64,000 nt of DNA from NCBI RefSeq assembly GCF_947494015.1, contig NZ_CANLTL010000005.1, positions 186,001 to 250,000 of the forward strand, given 5' to 3'. Below the pieces are notes generated by a model. That model had not been told where the DNA came from and did no database searches. It saw only the letters and a list, made by a program, of their open reading frames with translations. Origin of the DNA: an uncultured Cellulomonas sp. (GTDB lineage: Bacteria > Actinomycetota > Actinomycetes > Actinomycetales > Cellulomonadaceae). The position numbers and the translations under genes were made by a program. Numbering within the stretch: the first letter of the stretch is position 1; the number at the start of each line of letters is the position of its first letter. Positions 31,462 to 40,339 of the stretch are shown piece by piece.

Positions 31462-31719
31462 TCAGTCAGAGTCCACCGGCGGTGGGGCCGGTCGCCCGGC
31501 CCCGTCAGTGGCTGACTCTGGCGCCGGGGACGCAGGGGCGGTTGCACCCGCTGCGCGGCCCCAGCCCTTCTCGCGCTCCTCACGTTCGATCTGGGCCAGG
31601 GCAGCGCGCTCGGTCTTGTCGGCTCGCAGCACGGCGCGCATCGCGATCGTGAACAGCACCGCGACGCCCGTGGGTGCGGCAAGTGCCGCCGCCGCAGCCA
31701 GCAGCCATTCCCTGTCCAT
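31462..31719 (-). CDS. Small single-helix membrane protein (paralogue at 44037)
   Basis: An 85-residue protein: MDREWLLAAAAALAAPTGVA leads into one membrane helix (GVAVLFTIAMRAVLRAD), then a charged helix and a Pro/Ala-rich tail. It is clearly related to the 83-residue protein at 44037-44288 (MDLDWLLSEAQALVIPVGVA ... VVFAATMRALLKK). Both lie near a DUF418 gene and a CtaG gene. The family was not recognised. It is 55 bases downstream of nothing convincing and 56 bases from the M23 peptidase stop, so it may be co-transcribed with that gene. Confidence 0.65.
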   Translation of the reverse strand: MDREWLLAAAAALAAPTGVAVLFTIAMRAVLRADKTERAALAQIEREEREKGWGRAAGATAPASPAPESATDGAGRPAPPPVDSD

Positions 31720-31774
31720 GCCTCCAGGCTAACCGCGGACGGCTATGGGCTGGGACGTGCCGGTGCGTGATGCG

Positions 31775-33184
31775 TCACAGACCCAGCAGGGGGCGCGGGT
31801 TGGTCGTGGCGCCGTTGAGGTAGACCTCGAAGTGCAGGTGGCAGGCACCGGATAGGCCGGTGTTGCCGGCGTACCCGATCAGCTGGCCCCGGGAGACTCG
31901 CTGACCGTCGCTGACCACGGACCGTGTCAGGTGGTTCGAGCTGGACATGACGGAGTTCCCGTTGAGGTACCCGTAGTCGAGCATCACCTGGTTGCCGAAC
32001 CCGCCCCGCCACTGCGACCACCGCACGGTCGCGTCGCGGGGTGCGTACAGGGGGGTGTTGCAGTAGGTGCGCAGATCGATCCCGGCGTGCAGACGCCGGT
32101 AGCCCAGGATCGGGTGCAGCCGCATCCCGTACTCGGAGGTCACGTAGATCGGGTCGATCGACGTCGGGTTGCTGAACATCGCCCCCGACAGCGAGCCTGA
32201 CGGGGCCTGGGCAGCACCCTGGGGTGCGGCGGGAGCCGGTGCCGGGACTGGTGCGGGCCCACCGGGTGCCTGCTGTCGGCGTTGTGCGGCGGCGGCTTCC
32301 TCGGCCGCCTTCGCGGCGGCAGCGGCCGCTGCGGCCTGCTGGGCGGCGGCCCGCTCGGCGGCGATGATGGCCTGCAGCTCGGACTCGATCGCCGCCTGCT
32401 GGCCCTCGAGCTGGGTCTGCTGGGCTTCGGCCGTCTCCTTCATGCCTGCGATCGTGGCCTGGTGGGCGGCCTGCTCGGCGATGAGCTGTTCGATCTCCGC
32501 CTGCCGGTCCTGGGCCGCGGCGCGTGCCTGGTCCGCTTCGGTGACCTTCTGGTCGGCTTCCGCCTTGAGCTCGGTGACGCGTTCGCGCACCGCGTCCAGG
32601 CGGGCCCGGTTGTTGCGGTTGGCCGCCTCGAGCTGGCGCAGCTCGTCCAGGACCTGGCTCTGGGTGCGCATCGCGGTGGACACCATGCCGTACTGGTCGA
32701 CGAAGTCCTCGGTGCTGTCCGCTCCCATCACCACACCGAGCCCGGTGGTGGCCCGGTCGCCCTTGTACGCCTGCCGGGCCATCTGCCCGATGGAGGCGCG
32801 CACCTGCTTCCCGCGGGCCTGGTCGCCGGCGATCGTCTCGGTGATCGTGGTGACCTGGTCCTGGGCGTCTTGCAGGCGCGCTGCGATCAGGGTGGCTTCG
32901 CGTTGGGCGGTGTCCAGGGCCTGGTTGGCGGCCGCTAGCTCGGCCCGGGCCAGCGGTAGCCGCGATTGAGTGGCCTGGAGGTCCAGGACCGCCTGGCCCA
33001 GCTGCGCGTCCAACCCTTCGATCGACGCCTCCAGCGCTTCGATCTGCCGGTCGGTCTGCGCGGACCGTTCCTGGGCGGCGCGTCGTTGCTCGTCGAAGTC
33101 GTCAGCCGAGACCGGCCCAGCGATCATCGTCAGGGTCAGCAGAGCGCTGACGACGGCCGCGGCCTGGCGGCGAGGGTGGGTCAT
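31775..33184 (-). CDS. Secreted M23-family peptidase with coiled-coil domain
   Basis: A 469-residue exported protein from the ATG at 33184. The signal peptide ends near GPVSADDF. A long coiled coil (about residues 30-280, rich in Gln/Ala/Glu) has the layout of EnvC/RipA-type cell wall regulators. An Ala/Pro-rich linker is followed by the LytM/M23 domain: YVTSEYGMRLHPILGYRRLH with AGIDL, and HLHFEVYLNG. The HPILG...H-x-G-x-D and H-x-H motifs hold the zinc site, so the domain is probably active on peptidoglycan. It likely acts in cell separation or wall remodelling. The 260 bases upstream (33185-33444) hold the divergent promoters of this gene and ctaG. Confidence 0.92.
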   Translation of the reverse strand: MTHPRRQAAAVVSALLTLTMIAGPVSADDFDEQRRAAQERSAQTDRQIEALEASIEGLDAQLGQAVLDLQATQSRLPLARAELAAANQALDTAQREATLIAARLQDAQDQVTTITETIAGDQARGKQVRASIGQMARQAYKGDRATTGLGVVMGADSTEDFVDQYGMVSTAMRTQSQVLDELRQLEAANRNNRARLDAVRERVTELKAEADQKVTEADQARAAAQDRQAEIEQLIAEQAAHQATIAGMKETAEAQQTQLEGQQAAIESELQAIIAAERAAAQQAAAAAAAAKAAEEAAAAQRRQQAPGGPAPVPAPAPAAPQGAAQAPSGSLSGAMFSNPTSIDPIYVTSEYGMRLHPILGYRRLHAGIDLRTYCNTPLYAPRDATVRWSQWRGGFGNQVMLDYGYLNGNSVMSSSNHLTRSVVSDGQRVSRGQLIGYAGNTGLSGACHLHFEVYLNGATTNPRPLLGL

Positions 33185-33444
33185 GAGTGGGGGCTCTCCG
33201 GAGGAACGCGACGGCGAGCCCTGGCCGGACCGCGCAGCGCCGCATGCGGCGACGGGCGGGGGTACCAGGACGCCGTCTGGGCGTGCAACCCAAGCAACGT
33301 ACACACCGGGGGGCTTTCGTCGGGCCGCCACGCCGCACACTGGTCGCCGGCACCTGGCGCGGGCGACCGACGCTCACCGCTTACGATCGTCGCCCAGACC
33401 GGGGCGCGCGGGCCCCGTCAGGATCGCAAAGGTGGTGAGCGAGA

Positions 33445-34428
33445 GTGCTCATCGGCGCGCTGGCCGGCGGTGACCAGATCAGCGGGCCCGTGTGGGTTCC
33501 CTCGGCGCCGCCGTCCCTGGAGAACTACCTCGCCCCCACCCTGCAGCCGATCCCGCTCCTACCGGCCATCGCCGTCCTGATGGGCCTGCTGTACCTGTCC
33601 GGCGCCATCAAGCTGTGGGTGACCGGGCGCTCGTGGTCACTGGCCGCCACCGCGTCGTTCCTGGGTGGATGCGTGGTGATCGCCGTGGTGATGGGCGCCG
33701 GCGTCGAGGGCTACGGGCTGCGGATGTTCTCGGTGTTCATGTTCCAGCAGCTCACGCTCATGATGGCGGTGCCGCCGCTGCTCGTCCTGGGCAAGCCCGG
33801 GACCCTGCTGCTGCGCGCACTGCCGCACAACCGGCTCGGGCGCACGGTGATGACCGGTGCCCGCTGGGGCCTGAGGTCATCCCTCGGGCGCGTGCTCATC
33901 CACCCCGCCCTGATGATCCCGCTGTTCCTGGGCTGCTTCTACGGGCTGTACCTCAGCGGAGCCGCCGACACGCTCCTACGCACGTGGACCGGGCACGTGG
34001 GACTGGAGGTGCTGTTCCTGGTCGCGGGCATCTTATTCACCGTCCCGATCCTGTCCACCGACCCGCTGCCCGCCCGCCAGAGCCACATGGGCCAAGCGGT
34101 CGACGTCGCCGTGGAGATGCCGCTGCACGCGTTCTTCGGGGTCGTGCTGATGATGGCCCCCGCGCCGCTGGTGCCGTTCTTCGCCTCACCACCAGCCTCC
34201 TGGGGCCTGGACCCGTTGAAGGACCAGGGCACCGCCGGCGGGCTCGCCTGGTCCTACGGCGAACTGCCCACGCTGATCATCTTGCTGCTCATCCTGACCC
34301 GGTGGTTCCGGGTCGACACCCGCGACGCCGCAGCCGCGGATCGCCGGATCGACCGAGACGGCAACCCCGAGCTCGACGCCTACAACGCCTACCTCGCCCA
34401 GCTGCACCGGCAAGGACCCGCCCGCTGA
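33445..34428 (+). CDS. CtaG/caa3-type cytochrome c oxidase assembly factor
   Basis: A 327-residue membrane protein from the GTG at 33445. It has about seven helices with the caa3_CtaG family features: MFSVFMFQQLTLMMAVPPLL, VLIHPALMIPLFLGCFYGLY, VLFLVAGILFTVPILSTDPL, MGQAVDVAVEMPLHAFFGVV and the C-terminal LDAYNAYLAQLHRQ. The family acts in CuA/CuB or heme insertion during oxidase assembly, probably as a copper-handling membrane protein. A second CtaG domain is fused to CopD at 44360-46411. Next downstream is a DUF3105 gene. Confidence 0.9.
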   Translation: MLIGALAGGDQISGPVWVPSAPPSLENYLAPTLQPIPLLPAIAVLMGLLYLSGAIKLWVTGRSWSLAATASFLGGCVVIAVVMGAGVEGYGLRMFSVFMFQQLTLMMAVPPLLVLGKPGTLLLRALPHNRLGRTVMTGARWGLRSSLGRVLIHPALMIPLFLGCFYGLYLSGAADTLLRTWTGHVGLEVLFLVAGILFTVPILSTDPLPARQSHMGQAVDVAVEMPLHAFFGVVLMMAPAPLVPFFASPPASWGLDPLKDQGTAGGLAWSYGELPTLIILLLILTRWFRVDTRDAAAADRRIDRDGNPELDAYNAYLAQLHRQGPAR

Positions 34429-34567
34429 GACCCGACCCCGCACCGGGCAGATGCGCGAGAACACACTCGCGCGGCGAAGCCCTGGCGCACGGCCCGTCGT
34501 GCTGGTCCCTGCGCAGTCCCGCACGGGCAGCCCTGTACTGGCAGACCCGCCTCACCGAAGGAGAGCT

Positions 34568-35224
34568 GTGAACGACCGCAGACAGCAGGACAACAAGGCC
34601 CGCGCCGACAAGGTTGCCGCGATGCGCACGGCTCAGCGCCGCCAGCAACGGCGGCGCGACTCGATCATCATCGGCGTGCTCGGGGTGTTCGTCCTGGGGC
34701 TGATCGGCACCACGTTCGCCGTGGTCAGGGCAGAGGACCAGGAGCAGGCCCAGCAGCGGGCGCAGCTGCGGGAGGCCGCCAGCCGGCCCATCGAGGGGGT
34801 CCAGGAGTACCCCGAGCTGTCCCAGAACCACGTGACCGAACCGGTCGTCTACGAGCAGTTCCCGCCCGTTGGCGGCGACCACGCCTCGGTCTGGATGAAC
34901 TGCGGCGCCTACACCTCACCGGTGGTGAACGAGCAAGCCGTGCACTCCCTGGAGCACGGCGCGGTATGGATCGCCTACCAGGCGGACCTGCCCGCTGATC
35001 AGGTCCAGGCCCTGACGGAGCTGGCTCAGAGCAACAACTACACGCTGCTGAGCCCGTTCGACCACCTCGACGGCTTCTCGGTCGTGGCCAGCGCCTGGGG
35101 CGTGCAGTTGGCGTTGGACGACGCGAGCGACCCCCGCCTGGAGCAGTTCCTGGTCAAGTACATCCAGGGCGAGCAGACCCCCGAACCGGGTGCGCCGTGC
35201 ACCGGCGGCGCGGGCCAGGCGTAG
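34568..35224 (+). CDS. DUF3105 membrane-anchored protein, second copy
   Basis: A 218-residue paralogue of the protein at 19802. It has a basic start, a membrane helix (IIIGVLGVFVLGLIGTTFAV), and the conserved HVTEPVVYEQFPPVGGDHAS, WMNCGAYTSPV, VHSLEHGAVWIAY and YIQGEQTPEPGAPCTGG blocks. The GTG at 34568 has a GAAGGAGA site. It follows ctaG by about 140 bases and precedes a group of small membrane proteins and copC-copD, so a function in extracytoplasmic copper or cytochrome handling is plausible but not proven. Confidence 0.88.
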   Translation: MNDRRQQDNKARADKVAAMRTAQRRQQRRRDSIIIGVLGVFVLGLIGTTFAVVRAEDQEQAQQRAQLREAASRPIEGVQEYPELSQNHVTEPVVYEQFPPVGGDHASVWMNCGAYTSPVVNEQAVHSLEHGAVWIAYQADLPADQVQALTELAQSNNYTLLSPFDHLDGFSVVASAWGVQLALDDASDPRLEQFLVKYIQGEQTPEPGAPCTGGAGQA

Positions 35225-35232
35225 GCGCGGCA

Positions 35233-35406
35233 GTGGACCGGTTCGGCCCAGGACGCACCCGGGCGGGTGCCGGCGCCCCGCAGGCAGCACCAGCAACGAC
35301 CACGGCGCCCCACCGAAGCCGCGACACCGGACATCACGGCACGGCCACCCAGCGTCCGGCCATGGGCGGGCGCCATGGCGTGCCCTTGGCGAAACGGAAG
35401 CGATGA
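35233..35406 (+). CDS. Small basic protein of unknown function
   Basis: A 57-residue frame, starting VDRFGPGRTRAGAGAPQAAP, ending GVPLAKRKR. It is rich in Arg, Pro and Ala with several His. The main evidence is position: it begins eight bases after the DUF3105 stop and its TGA overlaps the next start by four bases (ATGA). The composition is poor and it could be spurious. Confidence 0.3.
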   Translation: MDRFGPGRTRAGAGAPQAAPATTTAPHRSRDTGHHGTATQRPAMGGRHGVPLAKRKR

Positions 35407-35612
35407 AGAGCCCGGGCGCCGCCACCGGTGGACGGCGGCGGTGGATTGCGCCGCAGGTGTCCGGGCGCCTGGTCCTGGGTGCGCTGATCATGATCGCCCA
35501 AGGCCTGTGGGTCGGTGTACGGGTGGCCCAGTCCGTCGCGCAGGACGTCGACCCCGGCGCGTGGGCGCTCGTGCACCCCCGGGCACCGGTCGCCGCGGAC
35601 GGCTACCGCTAG
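35403..35612 (+). CDS. Small membrane protein of unknown function
   Basis: A 69-residue protein: MKSPGAATGGRRRWIAPQVS then a hydrophobic helix (GRLVLGALIMIAQGLWVGVR) and a polar tail ending PVAADGYR. The ATG at 35403 is preceded by CGGAAG. It lies in a row of small genes between DUF3105 and copC, all on the plus strand. No family was recognised. Confidence 0.5.
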   Translation: MKSPGAATGGRRRWIAPQVSGRLVLGALIMIAQGLWVGVRVAQSVAQDVDPGAWALVHPRAPVAADGYR

Positions 35613-35733
35613 ACCACCAGAGGCGCTGGCGGCCTCCGAGGTGGACGTGGCCGACCACGCGGGCGGCCGACGGTCCATGGCTCCACCGGCCGCGCCGGGT
35701 GCACGAGGTTGGGGCGTGCGCCTGGCGCCATGC

Positions 35734-36159
35734 ATGATGACCGCGATGAGTCTGGGCCCGGAGTTCAGCCAGCGACCGCGCCACGGTCTGCTGTCGATCC
35801 TGTGCGCCCTGTTCGTCGCCCTCGGGTGCGTCGCGCTGGCCCAGGCGTGCGCCCAGGCCACCGTCGAGGCCACAGCAACGCTGAGCGTGGCCCTCGACGC
35901 CGCGGACCTCGGCGGGGGAGCCGGCCCGACGCCGGATGACCGCGATGCCCCGCACGCCGGCACCGACGTGCTGCAAGCCCTGGGTGCGTGCATGGTCGCG
36001 CTGACCGATGTCGTGGCGCTCATCGCCGCGCGCCGCGCACCGGCACTGGTCGCGGTGCTCTCAGCACCGCGTGGCACCCACACGCTGATGAGGTTCACAG
36101 CCTGCGCCGTTCGCCGCGGCGCCACGCCGCCGCACGCTCTGTGCGTCATCCGCGTCTAG
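35734..36159 (+). CDS. Small membrane protein, resembles DUF6153-type proteins
   Basis: A 141-residue protein from ATG codons at 35734/35737 (a third is at 35746). It has a helix near the N-terminus (LLSILCALFVALGCVALAQA), an acidic loop (DAADLGGGAGPTPDDRDAPH) and a second helix (LQALGACMVALTDVVALIAA). Two helices around a short His-containing loop before copC are the layout of DUF6153-like proteins, a tentative match only. The 199 bases between this gene and copC hold no gene. Confidence 0.5.
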   Translation: MMTAMSLGPEFSQRPRHGLLSILCALFVALGCVALAQACAQATVEATATLSVALDAADLGGGAGPTPDDRDAPHAGTDVLQALGACMVALTDVVALIAARRAPALVAVLSAPRGTHTLMRFTACAVRRGATPPHALCVIRV

Positions 36160-36358
36160 ACCAACAGCACGCCCCCGAGCACCGGCCACCGAACGCGCCC
36201 TGGGCGGACCACAGCCCGAGCCGCGCGCAGCGCGCCCGCGTCCACCACGTCCCCATGCCCGCGGCCTCTGACACCTCGGCCAGCCGGCTAGGCGCCCCAC
36301 ATCGAACGGCCTCCGGGCGTGGCGCCCCGGCACGAACCACCTACAGGAAGGTGATCCG

Positions 36359-37057
36359 ATGAGCACCCACAGTGGCACCATCGCTCAGCCCCTCACCACC
36401 ACCAGGCCTCGAGGCGCTGCCCGGGCCCATGCCCGGGCTGCGACGCTGGCTGCGCTCCTGTGGGTGTGGACCGCGCTGCTCGTGCCTCAGCCGGCGGCTG
36501 CGCACACCGAGCTGACCGGCTCCGACCCCGCCGCAGGATCATCCGTCAGCGAGCTGCCCGCTGCGGTGACCCTGACGTTCAACGACACCGTCGCACCGCA
36601 GTTCGCGACCGTGGCGGTGGCGGTGGCGGGTGGAGATCCGGTCGAGGTGCCCGCCACGGTGGACGGCGCCCAGGTGCTCGCCGACATCTCGACGCTGGAC
36701 ACAACCGCGCAGGGTGCCGGAGCGTGGCAGGTGGTCTACCGGGTGGTGGCCGCCGACGGGCACCCGATCACGGGCACCATCGACTTCACCGTCACCGTCA
36801 CCGCGCCCGCCCCCGAACTCGAGCCGGCGACGCCCACGACCCCGACACCGACGGACCCAGCACCGGCCGTGCCCGAACCATCCGCCCCCGCACCCACACT
36901 GCAGCCGGCGGCACCGGTCGACGCCGACGACACCGAGGCGCAGGAGGGTGACTCCGAGTCCGGGCTGGGTGTGGCCGTCGGCCTGGCTTCGCTGGTCGTG
37001 GCCGTCGTCCTGATCACCGTCGCAGCCATCCTGGCGCGCCGGATGCGCTCTCAGTGA
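36359..37057 (+). CDS. copC: CopC-domain copper resistance protein
   Basis: A 232-residue protein: signal peptide ending QPAAA, then mature HTELTGSDPAAGSSVSELPA, where the first His after cleavage is the known Cu(II) ligand of CopC. The beta-sandwich domain includes VTLTFNDTVAP and YRVVAADGHPITGTIDFTV with the DGHPI metal-site His. A Pro/Thr/Ala-rich linker and a C-terminal membrane anchor (LGVAVGLASLVVAVVLITVA) follow. It binds Cu(II) outside the membrane. The stop overlaps the copD start by four bases. The ATG at 36359 has an AGGAAGG site. Confidence 0.93.
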   Translation: MSTHSGTIAQPLTTTRPRGAARAHARAATLAALLWVWTALLVPQPAAAHTELTGSDPAAGSSVSELPAAVTLTFNDTVAPQFATVAVAVAGGDPVEVPATVDGAQVLADISTLDTTAQGAGAWQVVYRVVAADGHPITGTIDFTVTVTAPAPELEPATPTTPTPTDPAPAVPEPSAPAPTLQPAAPVDADDTEAQEGDSESGLGVAVGLASLVVAVVLITVAAILARRMRSQ

Positions 37058-38058
37058 ATCGGCGCACCACGTCGCTGGCGGCTGCCGGCACGGTCGTGCT
37101 GGTACCGGTCGTCGCGGTGACGGTCCTCGCGGTCGCCGGCGACCTGGCGCCCGCACCGGCGGGCCTACCCGATCCCGGCGCCTTGACTCGCTGGGGGTTG
37201 CCCGCCACGCGGGCTTTGCACGACGCCGCGGCGGTCATCACCATCGGCATGCTGGTCCTGACCACCGTCGTGCTGCCGCGCGACCCACCAGACCCGGAAC
37301 GGTTCAGTGCACCGCAGGCCAAGGCGATGCGGATCGCGGCCATCACCGGGACGGTGTGGGCCGTGCTGGGGGTCGTGATGCTCGTGCTGACGTACTGCGA
37401 AGTGTCCGGGGTCAGCCTGCTGGACCCCGGTCTGGGGCCCCAGCTCGGTGCGTTCGTGGTGCAGTTCGAGCTGGGCCGGCTGTTGCTGGGCAGCACGATT
37501 GTCATCGCCGTAGTCGCTACCGGCGCTCACCTGGCGACCCAGCTGTCCGCCGCCGTGCTCCTGCAGATGCTCGCGTTCGGCGCCCTGCTGATGGTCGCGC
37601 TGACCGGTCACACGTCCGGAGCGGACAACCACAGCACCGCGGTGAACACCCAGCTGGCGCACATGATCGGCGTCACCGCCTGGGTCGGGGGGCTGGCGGG
37701 GCTCGGCTTGTTGCGCGGGACGCTAGGGACCCGATTCCCCGGCGCGGCCCGGCGCTTCTCCACGGTCGCCGCAGCGTGCTTTGTCCTGGTCGCTGTCTCC
37801 GGGGTGGCTGGCGCCGTCGCGCGCACCGAGGGGTGGCCGGACCTCACATCACGGTACGGGCAGCTACTGGTCGCCAAGGTGGCCCTGCTCGCCGTCCTCG
37901 GAGCGGCCGGGTGGCTGCACCGGCGCCGCACGCTCGCGCGACTCGACGCCGGCCAGGCGTCAGGTCGGGCGTTCGGCCGCCTCGCGGCCGGCGAGCTCGC
38001 CGTGATGGCCGTCGCAATCGGGCTCGGCGTTGCGCTGTCCCGCACCCCGTTGCCGTAG
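37054..38058 (+). CDS. copD: CopD-family copper transport membrane protein
   Basis: A 334-residue membrane protein from a GTG overlapping copC (GTGA). About eight helices are visible. Conserved His positions of the CopD domain are in TRALHDAAAVIT, ALTGHTSGADNHSTAVNTQL and AHMIGVTAWVGGLAGLGLLR. CopD with CopC is thought to carry copper across the cytoplasmic membrane. It is paralogous to the N-terminal half of the fusion protein at 44360-46411. Confidence 0.92.
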   Translation: MNRRTTSLAAAGTVVLVPVVAVTVLAVAGDLAPAPAGLPDPGALTRWGLPATRALHDAAAVITIGMLVLTTVVLPRDPPDPERFSAPQAKAMRIAAITGTVWAVLGVVMLVLTYCEVSGVSLLDPGLGPQLGAFVVQFELGRLLLGSTIVIAVVATGAHLATQLSAAVLLQMLAFGALLMVALTGHTSGADNHSTAVNTQLAHMIGVTAWVGGLAGLGLLRGTLGTRFPGAARRFSTVAAACFVLVAVSGVAGAVARTEGWPDLTSRYGQLLVAKVALLAVLGAAGWLHRRRTLARLDAGQASGRAFGRLAAGELAVMAVAIGLGVALSRTPLP

Positions 38059-38172
38059 CGAGGTACCGACGCCCACGCGGCAGCCGAAACTGACCCGGAA
38101 CCCGGGCACTGCCCGCCTGTGATGCGTTCCTGAATCCAGCCGCACAGACAGCCCAAGCCAGGCAGGAGCTCC

Positions 38173-39828
38173 ATGCCCACCCCGTCACGCACCGTGGATC
38201 CCGTCACCACGGAGTCAGGGCTGACTCCCACGCGTGCGGGCACGCCAGCCAGCGCCCGTAAGCAGGCTGCCGGTTCTCGAGGGGTCGCCTTGCTCGTGGC
38301 GGCCGCCGGGGGACTGATCACCGAGACGGCGTTCCCCGGCAAGTCGTGGTGGGTGATGGCCTATCTCGGTGTCGCCCTGCTGCTGCTGGTCCTGCGGATT
38401 GACTCCATACGGGCGGGTTTCGTCCGCGCGTTCGTCTTCGGCCTGGGTCTGTTCCTGCCGCACCTGTGGTGGGCGAACGAAGCCGTGGGCCAGCCCATCG
38501 GGTGGCTTGCACTGTCCGCGGCGCAGGCCGGCATGGTCGGGGCCTTCGGTGTGAGCGTGGTGTGGGTGCGCCGCACACCGGCGGTGCGTAGCCGGGCGTG
38601 GCTCGACTGTGTCGCAGTGGCGGTCCTGTGGGTCGCTGTGGAGCACTTGCGTGGGCGGGTGCCGTTCGGGGGCTTCCCGTGGGCCACGTTGGCCTTCTCC
38701 CAGACCGACGCACCCATGTTGGGCCTTGCTCCGGTGGGTGGGTCCACACTCGTGAGCTTCATCGTGGTGCTGGTCGCTGCGGTACTGGCGAAGGTCCTGG
38801 CCTACTCGCGTCAGACCGGGCCGACCCGTGGGGTCCTTGCCGGCATGGCTCTCGCAGCTGGACTGGTCCTCGCGCCAGGGCTCCTGCCCTTGGCGACCGA
38901 GGCGCAGTCCGGCGTACTGCGTGTGGGTGCGGTGCAAGGCAACGTTCCCGTCCGTGGTGCCGAGGCCACGTCCCAGGCGCGTGCCGTGCTGCAGAACCAC
39001 GCCGCCGGCACACGCGCGATGGTGCAGCGCACCGCCCCTGACCGGTTGGACCTCGTGCTGTGGCCCGAGAGTGCGTCCGACATCGACCCACGCACCGACG
39101 ACCGCGCACGCGCCGTCGTCGACGGCGCCGCACGGGCCGCCGGCGCCCCCATCCTGCTGGGCACCCAGCGCTTCCGCGGGGAGATCCGGTACAACGATTA
39201 CCTGCTGTGGCGACCTTCGATCGGGGCCGCCGCCAGCTACACCAAGCAGCACCCTGTGCCCTTCGGGGAGTACATCCCCTACCGCAGCTTCTTCCGGCGT
39301 CTCACCCCGGCGGTAGACCTCGTAACCACTGACATGGTGGCGGGCGCGGACCCGTCACCGATCGCGGTGCCCATCGATCGCTTGGGGCGATCAGTGCCGA
39401 TCACCACCGGAATCTGCTTCGAAGTCGCCTATGACGACCTGATCCGCCAGTCGGTGCTCGCCGGGGGCGAACTGATCGTCATCCCGACGAACAACGCTTC
39501 CTTCGGCATGACGCAGGAATCCACCCAGCAGCTGGCCATGTCGCGGTTCCGCGCCGCCGAGCACGGCCGTGCCGTCATACAGATCTCCACCGTCGGTGTC
39601 AGCGCTGTGATCGCCCCCGACGGATCGGTCGTGGAACGAACCTCCTTGTTCACCGCAGACCAGCTGGTCGCCGAGGTTCCGTTGCGCACCTCGACGACCC
39701 TCAGCGACCAGCTCGGTCGGTGGCTCGCAGTAGCGGTCGACTGCCTGGCTGGTCTCCTGCTTGCTGGAACGCTGGTGACGACCCTTCGATCCCGCCGGGC
39801 TACGAAGTCCCTGCGCGACGGTCGCTGA
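38173..39828 (+). CDS. lnt: Apolipoprotein N-acyltransferase
   Basis: A 551-residue enzyme. The N-terminal half has about seven membrane helices (FPGKSWWVMAYLGVALLLLV onward, with the LRGRVPFGGFPWATLAFSQ block). The C-terminal nitrilase-like domain has the catalytic triad Glu299 (LVLWPESASD), Lys358 (TKQHPVPFGEYIPYRSFFR) and Cys415 (TTGICFEVAYDDLIR). Lnt adds the third acyl chain to lipoproteins. The gene follows copD by 114 bases on the same strand. An lspA gene also sits in a metal operon at 17.3 kb, so lipoprotein processing recurs in this region. A 3' fragment of a second copy is at 51487-51712. Confidence 0.95.
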   Translation: MPTPSRTVDPVTTESGLTPTRAGTPASARKQAAGSRGVALLVAAAGGLITETAFPGKSWWVMAYLGVALLLLVLRIDSIRAGFVRAFVFGLGLFLPHLWWANEAVGQPIGWLALSAAQAGMVGAFGVSVVWVRRTPAVRSRAWLDCVAVAVLWVAVEHLRGRVPFGGFPWATLAFSQTDAPMLGLAPVGGSTLVSFIVVLVAAVLAKVLAYSRQTGPTRGVLAGMALAAGLVLAPGLLPLATEAQSGVLRVGAVQGNVPVRGAEATSQARAVLQNHAAGTRAMVQRTAPDRLDLVLWPESASDIDPRTDDRARAVVDGAARAAGAPILLGTQRFRGEIRYNDYLLWRPSIGAAASYTKQHPVPFGEYIPYRSFFRRLTPAVDLVTTDMVAGADPSPIAVPIDRLGRSVPITTGICFEVAYDDLIRQSVLAGGELIVIPTNNASFGMTQESTQQLAMSRFRAAEHGRAVIQISTVGVSAVIAPDGSVVERTSLFTADQLVAEVPLRTSTTLSDQLGRWLAVAVDCLAGLLLAGTLVTTLRSRRATKSLRDGR

Positions 39829-39869
39829 AAACAGGGCCCAGCGGCAAGAACCCGCGTGATCGCGCGATG

Positions 39870-40146
39870 TCATCCGGTTGCGCACTGGCGGTCTGCGGAC
39901 GCCTGGAAGGTCGGGATGGGGCGTGCCTGCGTCTCGTTGATCTCGCGCCGCTGAGCTTCGCTTATCTCGGCGAGCTCGCAGACGCGCATGTCGACGATCT
40001 CGGCGCTCGGAGCGAGTGATGGCCAGAGAGTGGTGCGGGATCATCGCGCTCTTCCACCCGATGTTCTGCAGCGTGGTATGGCTGCGGTTCAGGAACACCC
40101 CGCCGCCAATCAGCAGGACTCCGCCGGGACCGACCCCGACGAGCAC
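39870..40146 (-). pseudogene. DUF305-family gene, frameshifted and truncated
   Basis: From the GTG at 40146 the frame reads VLVGVGPGGVLLIGGGVFLN, then RSHTTLQNIGWKSAMIPHHS followed by LAITRSE, which is the classic membrane-anchored DUF305 sequence. A one-base shift then gives AEIVDMRVCELAEISEAQRR followed by EINETQ and a TGA at 39872-39870. The two pieces together cover the normal DUF305 core. Upstream, an in-frame TGA cuts off the expected N-terminal helices. The rest of the 39829-40339 interval shows no other gene. Confidence 0.7.
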
Positions 40147-40339
40147 GCGATGCCATTCGTCCTGGCCTCACTCGCCAAACCTGGGATCGACCGAAGTGAT
40201 CAGGTGCCTCAGCGAGTGATCCCCGAGCTGGTCGCTCTGGCCGACGTCGTCGTCGGACTCAGGCCCGCACTCACATTGCTGCCGCACCCGCGCCTGCCAA
40301 AAGTGGTTACTACCCGACCCTGCCGGGGGTGGGATCAGG

